64,000 nucleotides of DNA from Brachionus manjavacas (taxonomy: Eukaryota > Rotifera > Eurotatoria > Ploima > Brachionidae). The notes beneath the pieces were generated by a model, which ran no database searches, was not told the origin of the DNA, and worked only from the letters and a program-made list of their open reading frames with translations. Positions 1 through 9,342 of this stretch are shown here, piece after piece. Each line of letters opens with the position of its first letter. The stretch's first letter is position 1. Location: contig JAHQIY010000030.1 of assembly GCA_019054805.1 (NCBI GenBank), positions 248,001 through 312,000 on the forward strand, read 5' to 3'. The translations under genes and the position numbers were made by a program.

Positions 1-191
1 GTAAGCATGTGCCAGTTTATTTAAGTTTAGATTTCAACTCATTTTATCCATTTGATCCTTGCAATAACCTTAATACCAACCGTTGTTTTTGATACACCAT
101 TCATTGACAAACTAGTTTACAAAATCATCTATTTCTTTGACTTTTTTTAAAAAAAGGGGATACAATTGATTCAAAATTTTATCAGAGGAGA

Positions 192-563
192 ATTTTACCA
201 TTTGCCAAAAGACAAGGGAATGAATTTTTCGGAGGGACAAAGTGGCTTTTTAAGCAAGATGGTGCATCACCTCACACAGTAAAAATCAGCCAGAGATATT
301 GTGAGAATAATCTCTATAAATTTATAAAGAAAGATAACTGGCCACCCAATTCACCTGATCTAAATCCATTGGACTTGTATTTTTGAAACGCAGTGGTTAC
401 AAGAATGAATTAAAATAAGTTTCCTAATCGTGATACATATAAAGAAGAAATAAAAAGAGCAATAAGTAAGATACCGAATCAAGAAATCAAAAAAGCCGTT
501 GATTCTTTAACCAGTAGGGTAAGAAAGGTTGAGGAAGCTAAAGGATGTTATTGTCATAAATAA
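192..563 (+). pseudogene. Tc1/mariner transposase 3' end (decayed)
   Basis: The frame reads FKQDGASPHT (second catalytic Asp block of the DDE/D core) and then WPPNSPDLNPLDLYF, the hallmark of Tc1/mariner transposases around the third acidic residue. It continues to a natural-looking C-terminus ending CYCHK at 563. The N-terminal DNA-binding half and first catalytic Asp are absent. A TGA replaces the conserved Trp just after LDLYF, and a TAA follows about nine codons later. Both stops recur in every unit of block B, so the copy was dead before the array amplified. Confidence 0.85.
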
Positions 564-1062
564 ATGAAAATTTTTAATTGATAAAAATAATGTATTTTTA
601 AGTTTTAAAATAAGTTAAAATTCAAAAAATTCAAAAATAGAATTTTTTAAAATTTTTAAATTAAAGCATATTTTAGTTGATTTTATTTCGAATATCAAAT
701 TACCACCCTTTAGTCCTATATATTTCTAGTAACTAGATTTATTTAGCTTTCATTTAAGTATACATTCTAGATATTTTACTTTAAGCACTTAGGTCAATAC
801 ATTCCTAAACATGAGATACCAAATTTTGATTTATTCATGACTCCTTGGTAAAACCAAAAGTGATACCAACAAATTAAATATGATTATTTTAAGCTTTTGT
901 CATCTATGATTGTGTAAAATTATATTTGACTCGAATGTAACCATAGAAAGTTATAGCAAAAGAATCAAAAACAGTATTTTTTTGGAATTTTACAAAGTGG
1001 TCATATTTTGGCGGTTTTTTAAAGATATTTTTACGAACGGAACATTATAGAGAATTGATCTA

Positions 1063-1500
1063 TGGCTCATTTTAATCAGCATAAAATTTCACATCAGAAT
1101 ATTTGTTTATCAGAAATTAGTAAAATTCAAACCTTCGAGGACATTTTTACATTTTTATTTTTAGGTGATTCGGAGTTTTTAATAAACAAAAAAGGCTAAT
1201 CAAAAAATAAATCCAGACAAGTGTTGCTGGTTTGCAAAGGAAGTAAAAGTTCTAGGACATATTATTACCTACAATTTAATAATAATGGATCCTCAAAAGA
1301 TTAATGCGAAAAAGAATAGAAAGCACCTGCCAATCTTAAGCAGCTTCAAAGTTTTCTAGTATTGGCAATCAATATAGACGTTTTGTAGAAAATTTTTCTA
1401 CCATTGCACAACCATTGCATAAGCTGTGCTCGAAAAATCTAAATTTGAGTGGGACAAAGAACACAAACAAGCATTTGAAAATTTAGAAATCAAATTATAT
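1063..1500 (+). pseudogene. Ty3/gypsy reverse transcriptase/RNase H junction fragment
   Basis: The frame reads INPDKCCWFAKEVKVLGHII, the conserved C-terminal part of gypsy-type reverse transcriptase, then an NLKQLQSFL-like connection segment and a FEWDKEHKQAFENL-like start of RNase H. An extra A in the run near 1191 and a missing A near 1322 break the frame. The upstream DD-containing palm is not present. The piece sits inside the 2.15-kb repeat unit. Unit 5 of block B (16804-17229) has a longer open version. Confidence 0.8.
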
Positions 1501-2009
1501 AAAAAGCTAAAATTATATATTTAAATTATATAAATAAATAAAAATAGCAATTTTTCCTTCTCTTCCACCTTGGGTTTTTTAAATTTTTGGTGTAATTTCT
1601 CTTTTGCTTAAAGGATTATTCGTCTGGTTCTTCTTTTACTGTTGGTTGGCTATGTCCACTGTGGAAGTAATACTTGTCTTTATCTATGGACCTGTTTTAC
1701 TTTTGAACGAGGACTTGTTGGGATTTTTATAAAATAATCACAATTGTTTTCGTTTTTGCCAACAACGATAAATGGTTTATTTGTGTGAAAGACCCTTTTT
1801 CAATTTCAGATGATCCGTGAGTACATCCGAAATGTTGTTTTCAAATTTTCTGATCTTTCTATCATGATTCAATTTGGCTTTGTCCATTCGACAATTTTTT
1901 ATTCTTTGTCGCCATTTGGTAGCACTTTTCCAGTTGCATCTTAAGCTCTTGAATAACTTTTTCAGTCATCGTTGTCTTCCAATACTTTTACTTAAAAGTG
2001 CTCATACAT

Positions 2010-2345
2010 TATTTTATACTCATTTAAAATCTTTTCTCTTTCGAGCAGATCAGTTGGTGGTATAATTAGGTCGATTGAAATTTTGGACCTTAGACCGAGC
2101 AATATTACAAAAGGTGTTTAGCCAGTTGCACTATGTCTACTTTTATTGTAAGCATGTGCCAGTTTATTTAAGTTTAGATTTCAACTCATTTGGTCGTCAT
2201 CAACAAATGTTGCAATCATTTTCTTAACTGTTTTTACTGTAACCTCACTTTGAACATCACATTGTGGGTAGAATGGAGTTGTTTTTAACTTCCGTTTGTC
2301 TAAATGCTCATAAACCAGGTATAAAAGCTTTGATTTATATTGTTT
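2010..2345 (-). pseudogene. Ty3/gypsy integrase C-terminal remnant
   Basis: Read from 2345 downward the minus strand gives SKLLYLVYEHLDKRKLKTTP, then FYPQ with a QSE-type segment corresponding to the gypsy integrase TTPYHPQ-DG-VER block. It then runs on through NKSRHSATG*TPF and LLGLRSKISIDL, matching the usual AYN...H-STG-TPFELLFGR region. One TAA interrupts it. The frame crosses 2190/2191, where the tandem repeat ends. The repeated part (2010-2190) recurs in each array unit; the part at 2191-2345 is unique to this locus. Confidence 0.75.
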
Positions 2346-2856
2346 CAGCCGTCTGATAATATTGATAATAAGACAATAATTATAAACTTTTAGTAGAATT
2401 GTGGAAAAAATTTTTCTAGGTTCAATTTTTTTAATTAAAAACTTAAATTAATCTAAAAAATTTGTGTATTTTTCAAGTATTTGTGAAAAATTGTATATCT
2501 CTTTCTATATCTCGTTGGACATGATGAATCTTCTGAAATAGAATTCCATTATGATTATAGAAGTATTGCGAGGCGCATTAATAAGATATTGATAATATTA
2601 ATAACATAGTCACGTATTCTATAAATATTTTTTAAACACGAGTTTATCAGCATGTAAGTGAGTGCTAAAGTGTAGGTAATATTTTTATTTTTAACAAAAA
2701 AAAAGCGTTAATTATCCTTTTTATGCATGATTAATCATCAATTCCAATGAAACGGATAACTGTTGCTGTTACAATGAGGTTCGGAAAACCATAAGAGATG
2801 TGGCTATGGTTCTATTAATTGATCATTTTGGTCATATTGTTCAGGATCGAATTCAA
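2346..2856. other. AT-rich stretch with no gene seen
   Basis: No convincing reading frame. A short A-run followed by GCGTTAATT and a T-rich tract (about 2694-2722) recurs at about 22950-22982. Otherwise low-complexity AT sequence. Confidence 0.6.
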
Positions 2857-3222
2857 TCAAAATACGAAAAGTCGTAGGCGTACGTGGTGCAGCTGGACTG
2901 GGCAGCGAAGCGCTTTTGCTGCAGGTGATAAGCGCAACAAGCGTCCGTGCAGCGGTCCTTTTTTGTCAGAGTAGCTCTTTAAATAGGTCTCGCCAGTAAT
3001 CGGATCAGTTATCTCGCGATATAACGATATGTCCAAGTAGTAGCCGCACTCTTTGGTGAGAAAAATGCGTATGAGCACTTTGTCTCCGTCGGGCGTGAGT
3101 CTGAGCGTCATTTTGAGCTCGGCCTGGAGCACGCGCAGCTTCCACAGCCACGAGCCGTATTCTGTATTCATGGCCAAACAGTGCTTTATCTCAGACATAA
3201 TGGTTTGTTTTTTTGGCCACAA
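2857..3222 (-). pseudogene. GC-rich reading frame, unrecognised, partial
   Basis: An open frame of about 121 codons, clearly richer in G+C than its surroundings and with natural-looking composition (LRVLQAELKMTL, GYYLDISLYREITDP, TGETYLKSY). I do not recognise the family. The last 30 or so residues look less protein-like and may be out of the true frame. It lies head to head with, and overlaps by a few bases, the calpain-like remnant on the plus strand. It probably comes from the same captured or decayed host-gene segment. It could be an exon of an unrelated gene or, less likely, an antisense shadow. Confidence 0.35.
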
Positions 3223-3228
3223 ATGACC

Positions 3229-4017
3229 AAAAACCAGGTGTATGAAGCGCTACGCCATCAGTTCAACTCAAACAACTTGTTCAACGACTGTGAGTTTCCT
3301 CCAACTGATCGTTCAATTTATTACATCCAGGCGCCGCCACGAGGCATCACTTGGCGTCGTCCCCACCAGATCTGCCCTGATCCTCAATTCATTGGTACTC
3401 TCAATTAAAACATTTTTAAAGATTAATAAAATTTACCAGAACTCTTTTCCTTTATTTTTTAGTTGGCGATGCATCTCGCTATGATTTGGATCAAGGCTAC
3501 CGTGGGAAACTTCTGGTTCATTGCAGCCGTATCAATGATCACCCAGAGACCATTGATATTCAATTTTGTGGTTCCTGGTGACCAAACATTCGACAAGCCT
3601 GGCTACAATGGGTTGTTTCACTTCAGATTTTGGCATTTTGGCAAGTGGTACGATGTGGTAGTGGATGATTTTTTGCCCGTGTTTCCAGACGGTCGTCTGG
3701 TGTTTTGCAGCAATCGGACAGAGCCAAACGAGTTCTGAAGCTGTCTGCTGGAGAAAGCGTAAGCCAAATTGAGCTGGTCGTACGAAGGACTGGACGCTGG
3801 TCAGACCACAGACGCTCTTTTTGACATGACTGGAGGAATTGAGGAGACTTAAAATTTGAAGGAAGTTAACAGACAGGCTTTTTGATGTGCTGGGAAATGG
3901 GTTGGCGCACGACGCCATGATGGGCTGCTCGATAAACGCCGATCCGAGTGTCAGAGAGGCCAAGCTGGCCAATGTTTTGGTTAGGGGACATGCATATGCA
4001 ATGACTGCAGTGGTCAC
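3229..4017 (+). pseudogene. calpain-5/TRA-3-like cysteine protease, inactivated
   Basis: Calpains are Ca-regulated cytosolic cysteine proteases. Exon 1 (to 3394) encodes NQVYEALRHQF...LFNDCEFPPTD and WRRPHQICPDPQFI, the N-terminus of calpain-5/6-type proteins. A 68-bp GT-AG intron (3395-3462) follows. Exon 2 covers the PC1 core: GDASRYDLDQ, VGNFWFIAAVSM, FHFRFWHFGKWYDVVVDD, FCSNRTEPNEF, GLDAGQTTDALFDMTGG and RGHAYAMTAV, the last including the catalytic His. Damage is clear. An inserted T near 3498 shifts the frame just before the active site, and the catalytic Cys codon is TTC (Phe) at 3511-3513. TGA at 3736 replaces Trp, TAA at 3760 replaces Tyr, and a further frame change lies near 3850. 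The Asn active-site region, domain III and C2 are missing. Confidence 0.85.
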
Positions 4018-4517
4018 ATCCTAATTTAACCAAATTTACTCATTGTTAATTCATATTTGGTAAAAGCTTTTTTGACATTAATATTCTTTTTCCTTATTTT
4101 TTAAATTATCGATATAATCTCACAAAAACTTTTCAATTGATTTCTTTTATTTAAAAATTTTTCTTGTAATATTTTAAAAAGAGTTTTTTATTATAAAAAA
4201 ATCATAACTTTATTTTTGTTTTGTTATTAATTTGCAAAACAAACTTTACTTTAAGTATTAAATTATTAGATTATGCTTGTATTAGATAAAATTTATAAAT
4301 ATTTGGAAAATATTGAGCAAACATGCTTAAATTTGCTTGATTCGAAAATTTTAAAAATATTAAACGTTTAAAAGTTATTCAAGTTTCGCTTAATTGGAAA
4401 TGATCGAATTGAAACGAACTTCACAAACCCATGAAAAGAAATATAATTTGGAAGCTATTTAAAAAATAAAATAAATCTACATTCATTTTTCACGTTTTCT
4501 TATTTTTAAGTCATATG

Positions 4518-4672
4518 ACTCAAAATGAGTCTCAATCGTCCTCCCGAGTTTGACTCGGACTCGTACTCGAAAGTCATCTCTTGAAATCATTTGATTCTGA
4601 CTGTAGTCGAGTCATTAGAAACTAAATGATTCTGACCTAGACTCAGTCATCTCAAAATTGTCGAGTCACAAT
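4518..4672. repeat. degenerate GACTC-rich low-complexity tract
   Basis: Within about 150 bases the pentamer GACTC or its complement GAGTC recurs many times (for example at 4518-4560 and 4600-4670) on both strands, an irregular satellite-like tract. The rest of 4018-5011 is AT-rich with no gene visible. Confidence 0.5.
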
Positions 4673-5011
4673 CTCTGGAAATTTTGAATTTCGCATATCT
4701 AAACTATTTCAATAACAATTAAGTAAAAAAAAAGTTTTAAGGTTATATTTTTGTCCAGTAATTTTTGAACAAAATTTTCACATTCATAAAAAAAATCAGG
4801 AAAATTTGTTAGTACTTTGTTTGTAATTTGATCAGAAGTGATTTTACAAGATTAGCACTAATTTTGTGATTATAATAATTTAAATGAAAAATCTTTAAGC
4901 ATAATAAATTTTTGAAATTATTCTGTTTCCATGGAACTTTTTTTATTGTATTAAACAACGAATTTAATTTAAAAAAAGTAATCAGATTGGGAAAATAAAA
5001 TAAATTTTCAA

Positions 5012-5851
5012 ATGTTAAAATATTGGAAATCGATTAAAATTTTTAGAATTTTTATTATATTCTCCTTATTTAGTATTTGTGCGCTATTCTTTTATTTTTT
5101 ATCAGATCATAGCAAAATAATTAAGCAAAATGATTTAAAAAAAGTAAATTATCAAGAAAGTCGTATATTTTGTTTTATTTTAACAACTATTGAAAATTTA
5201 AAAAACGGATTTACATTCGAAATATACAATATATGGGCTTCTTTTTGTGATTCAACAAGATTTGTCGTCAAAATAAGAAACAACAATATGTCAAAATTAG
5301 AAAATGATAAAATTTTACAGTCGATAGTTTCAGATTTCTTTATTCCAATGGAAAATCTAATGATCGATACTTATCAAAATCTATCCGTAAAAGTATTTAT
5401 GTCAATTTTAATGGTTAACAAGTTGTATCCCGATTACGATTGGTATTTAAAAGCAGACGATGATACATTTTTCGACATGATAAATTTAAGATTATTTTTA
5501 TCCAATTTGAATCCGCTTAAACCTGTATCATACGGGTATAATTTTAATCATCTAGTAAAAAAAGGCTATCAATCAGGTGGAGCTGGTTATGTAATTAGCA
5601 GAAAAGCGTTCAAAATGCTAGCTAAAGAGCTTTTACGAACAAAAAGCTCTTGCGCACTTACTGGAACAGAAGATGTTGATATAGGTAATTGTCTTAGAAA
5701 GTTAAATGTGACTCTTGGAAATTCACGTGATTCAGAGGAGAAAGAAAGATTTTTACCAGTTTCAATTGTTGATATTGTTGAAAAAAATTTCTACTGGATA
5801 AAAGATTTTAGCGAAAAAATACCAAAAAAAGTAATAAATTTTGACTCTTAG
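5012..5851 (+). CDS. core-1 beta-1,3-galactosyltransferase-like (GT31, C1GalT family)
   Basis: A single-exon, uninterrupted 279-residue protein. C1GalT enzymes transfer galactose from UDP-Gal onto O-linked GalNAc in the Golgi, making the T antigen. The layout is that of a type II Golgi enzyme: short basic N-terminus, one membrane anchor at about residues 10-30, a stem, then the GT31/Fringe-like domain. Family marks are IWASFCD (about 74-80), the metal-binding DDD in WYLKADDDTF (144-153), SGGAGYVISRKAF (188-200) and EDVDIGNCLR (220-229). It is shorter than animal C1GalT1 (about 360 residues). The cysteine-rich C-terminal segment with the FHY-type ending is absent, so activity is uncertain. Codon use is as AT-rich as the background, unlike the nearby calpain remnant. 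The closest alternative is another GT31 or Fringe-type transferase. Confidence 0.85.
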   Translation: MLKYWKSIKIFRIFIIFSLFSICALFFYFLSDHSKIIKQNDLKKVNYQESRIFCFILTTIENLKNGFTFEIYNIWASFCDSTRFVVKIRNNNMSKLENDKILQSIVSDFFIPMENLMIDTYQNLSVKVFMSILMVNKLYPDYDWYLKADDDTFFDMINLRLFLSNLNPLKPVSYGYNFNHLVKKGYQSGGAGYVISRKAFKMLAKELLRTKSSCALTGTEDVDIGNCLRKLNVTLGNSRDSEEKERFLPVSIVDIVEKNFYWIKDFSEKIPKKVINFDS

Positions 5852-6536
5852 AAAAAATAATGTTAATAATATAAATTAAAGGGAACTGATTGCTGCAGTG
5901 ATTCATTTATTTCCTTTCATAAAATGAAAACAGTAGAAATGAATATCCTAAAAATGATAATTAAAAAATTAAGGGATGAAAAAAGAAAAATAGTTTTTCA
6001 TGATGTTTATCTAAAATATAAGTATTTGAAACGAATTTTAATACCTTAATTTTCAATTAAATTAAATAAAGTGACTCAAAAAAATCTAACATATCATTTT
6101 TAGTAAAAATTCCTTTGAATCGTAGAAAAATTGAATAAATTTGAACCTTTTATTTCTATTATTCTGTTTTTAAATTCATGGATTATTTTCTTTGGAAGCA
6201 ATATTAATTTCTTTAAGTATATTTCAAAATTGAAAGATCTTGTAACTTGAGCTGAAATAATACATTTTTTTGGATGTGAACTAAACAAAGTGTATTGGAG
6301 CTAACCGAAAAAATCATATCTTTATAATAAAGCAGAAAAATGAGTATTATTGACACACTCGGCCTATACTACATTGGTGGCAGCGGTTAAGCTATTAGAT
6401 TGATCTCTAAAATAAAAATAAAACGTGGTATTAAGTGTGTTGAATAGCTGATTTTAGTGGTAAGCCAAAAGTTAAGTTTTTGATATGGTTGGAAAAGCTT
6501 ATTCGTTCACTGGAAGAATGGGTTTCCTGTCAATTT
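5852..6536. other. intergenic AT-rich DNA; possible LTR-element start
   Basis: No gene is supported. At about 6372 a TTGGTGGCAGCGG motif follows a stretch ending ACTACA. That arrangement (LTR end, then a TGG-starting primer-binding site) is seen in gypsy-like retrotransposons, and a short FSGKPKVKFLIWLEKL-type reading (6452-6505, +) resembles the start of a gag. No matching second LTR was found. The assignment is tentative. Confidence 0.25.
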
Positions 6537-6850
6537 ACCCAAAACAGGTAAATTGTTTCCCTTCAGCTTCCATATTACACTGATCTTGATCGGCTGATGA
6601 TTCGCTAGCTGTTAAAGCGTCTGCCAAATAGATTTTTTTGTGATTTCCTTTATGACTTTTGTCCTTATACTTCGACTTGCAATTTTTTTTTCACGCTGTT
6701 TGGCTATTAATTAAAAATTATTTTTACAATCTGATTGACTCACGCTTAGTTTAAGCTTCTTCAGTTCATTGAGTTCTTCAGCCATGGCTCTGTGTTCTTC
6801 TTCTCTTTCTTTGAACTCTTTTTGCTTCGTTGGTTGTGGTGGAGACTTTT
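6537..6850 (-). CDS. spliced 3' end of an unrecognised lysine/glutamate-rich gene
   Basis: On the minus strand an acceptor (TTTTAAAAG, near 6850) opens an exon reading PTKQKEFKEREEEHRAMAEE and then LNELKKLKL, a short coiled coil. It is followed by a consensus GTGAGT donor, a short AT-rich intron and an acceptor TTGCAAG near 6680. The second exon reads SKYKDKSHKGNHKKIYLADA, then LTASESSADQDQ, and ends at a TAA near 6537. Splice signals and codon-like composition support a real, perhaps old, gene tail. I do not recognise the family and see no upstream exons in the AT-rich DNA beyond 6850. Confidence 0.4.
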
Positions 6851-8559
6851 AAAAAAATGATCAAAAAAATAAAAATGAATGATAAAAAAATTTTATTATT
6901 ATTCGATAAATAAATTTATTAGTTTGGAAATTCGTTTAATAAAAAATCGAGAAAATAATTTGTCTGTTCATCAAATAAATATTTTTTATTAATTAATTAT
7001 CTTCATTACCATAAAATTAGCTAAAAAAATATGCTTCAAGTGAGCTGAGATTAAGCAATTTAATAGAAATTTGAACCATCACTTCTGGGACAATGAATTT
7101 TAGAGCGTAATTTTAGCTTATGCATATTTAAACGATACTTTCGCAAATTATCTGTTTCGAATTGAAAACAAAAATTCTAAAAAATGTATTTATATATAAA
7201 ATTTACGTCAAACTTATCAAAAATTTTATTGCGAAATGTTGCCTATAATTTAAATTGACATAAAATATCTACGTTAGATTTTGATAAATTTCTAAAACAT
7301 TCTTTGTCATAAATTTAATAAAATATTCAGTGGAAATTACAAACGGATTTCTTAAAAAAATTTGTAAAATTAATCTAATTAAATAATATAGATAACTCAA
7401 TACTTCACAAGATTTAGATCTTTAGGAACTACTTTAGGTGACGATGAATTTTCATTATTCCAGTAAATATTACTTTAAATTATATTAAAAAAATTAACAG
7501 GTCGGTTTAAATTAAAAAATTTATTTAAACTTACCTGGTTGGAATGTCAAGTAAAGATAAATGACAATATTTTTTTTTCTGAATAGCTTTTAATTAAACA
7601 GCTAAATTACTTGCTTAAAAATTTCAAAAGCTATATTTTAATATAAAAATATGACCTCGTAAATATAATCAATGTCAATTTTTTGGAAAAAATTCATTTG
7701 ACTAAACTCGACTTTTTTTTTTGGTGTCAGTCTTAATTTTAAAGCCAAATTAATTGTTAAAATTTATTTTTTAGAGGCCTTTTTTTAGCTGATGTTAGAT
7801 CTTATTACAACAATCTTAAACAATCAAATTTTTTTTGTTTCGATTAACTAAAATTATTAATTAATTTTGATTTTATATTTAAAAATTTTATTCTTAAATT
7901 ATAATCTTTCTTTTTGAAACGTTTAACCGATTGTTTTAATAAATTAAAAAAACCGACAATGAACAAATACCTACATATGTTCTTCATTTAATTGAAAGTA
8001 AAATTTACCTTGGGCAATTTTTTTGTTTGCCTAATTTCAAAAAGAATAAATCTCATCATAAAATTTAAAAGAATTTTGACCAAAAGAATTAACTGTTTTT
8101 TTACTGAAACAGACAATTTTACTGTTTTTAAGAAAAGTTCTATTTCAAATTTTTAAAATTTGAAAAAATTAATTGTCATAGCCTATTTATTTAGGTCTAA
8201 ATTTTTGCATTTTCATTATTTTATTTAGCCAATTTATTTTTAGTTATTTTTGTATCAACAAATTTAAGGAACATTCTAAATAATTTTTTTTCCCCACAAA
8301 TTTATGACGATGAATATTTTTTCAACCACAAACATTGTATAATATACCACAAATTTAATAAAATAAGAACTGATTTATTAGAATAAAAACAATTTAAAGA
8401 AATAATAAACACATATTAACAAAATATTATTTTTATTAGAAAGAAGTAAAAAAAAAAGAAAAATACAAACAAATTCATTGAACTAATAATTTTTTTTTAA
8501 TTCCCATCACAAATTGAAGAAAAAAATAATAATTAGAGTTCTAATTATCTTGTTTACAT
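6851..8559. other. 1.7 kb AT-rich DNA without a recognisable gene
   Basis: Dense in stops in all frames, with many A/T homopolymers. I see no repeat family member or RNA gene here. Confidence 0.6.
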
Positions 8560-9342
8560 TTGTTAACAAAATAAAAATATTTCCTTATTTTTAATGAACC
8601 GCCGCATGTTTTACATGTAACTTTTTCATGAGCATCGTTTTGTGAGCTAGCCCTATTAATTCTTTTAGTTGGTGGCTGAATTAATCCTTCTTCGTCGTCT
8701 TCTTCTTCAATGCCAGCCTCGATTGTTTTGAATAAATCAGATGGTTGAGCTGAGGTAAATCCATGCCAATTGATTTAAAATTAAACAATTGAAGACGATA
8801 TCCACAGCCAATAATATGTACACATTTGCAGTGCTTCAACCAAAACCAACAAGTACATTGACTCAATTTCCAGTTATCTTTATTCATTGTAAGGATACGA
8901 ATTCTATTGATTGCTACAAACCATCATCAAAATTATTCCATTTATTATCTTCGAGTTCTTGCAATAGAAATGAGTGAAAATTGTTTTCACTCATTTCTTG
9001 TTAAAGTTTTCTTTTTATCGCCGCTTTACACTAAATAAATGTTGCTACGTAAATGTTGGATTGTTTTACCCTTGTCATTCCAAGTTTTCCATATTTCATG
9101 TCTCTGTTTGAATAGACTGGCTCATTGTGCAATTCCTTGATGTTAATATTGTCGAATACCAGCTGTTCGTTTGTATCTGGATTTGTTGTTTCGATTGTAT
9201 CAGACCGAATGATTGACCAAATTTTGATCATATTTTCTCGACATTCATTTAAAAAATCTAACAAGACTAGTCTTCGTCCTCTTAATCCACTTTTGATTTT
9301 TTCGTGACTTGATTCTAACCCATTATCTGTGCTTGGCGACAT
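8560..9342 (-). pseudogene. MULE transposase C-terminal part with SWIM finger, truncated
   Basis: From 9342 down, the frame reads SPSTDNGLESSHEKIK, matching the NNALE-type block that holds the last acidic residue of MULE (Mutator-like) transposases. Further on comes CTCWFWLKHCKCVHIIGCGYRL, a SWIM zinc finger (CxC...CxH), then PPTKRINRASSQNDAHEKV followed by CKTCGG, a C-terminal zinc-knuckle-like motif. Several frame breaks separate these pieces, so the copy is dead. The 5' part is cut off at 9340, where the 2.15-kb tandem array begins; the apparent ATG there is array DNA. Confidence 0.7.

Larger units (their letters stand above)
1..2190. repeat. 2.15-kb chimeric tandem repeat, block A
   Basis: One full unit (1-2147) plus 43 bases of the next. 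The same unit recurs in block B at 9340-19402 with near identity. Going left to right the unit holds a mariner transposase 3' end (+), AT-rich spacer, a gypsy RT/RNase H piece (+) and a gypsy integrase end (-). At 2190 the repeat stops, but the integrase reading frame on the minus strand continues into 2191-2345. So this edge preserves the source retrotransposon sequence next to the array, and it is not an insertion into the array. Confidence 0.9.

Noticed and set aside
1874-2065. 64-codon plus-strand frames beginning MALSIRQFF, repeated in every 2.15-kb unit
   Set aside because: They lie opposite the gypsy integrase end on the minus strand and begin at a non-ATG codon. Shadows.
3532-4017. 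161-codon minus-strand frame over the calpain exon
   Set aside because: Shadow of the calpain coding strand.
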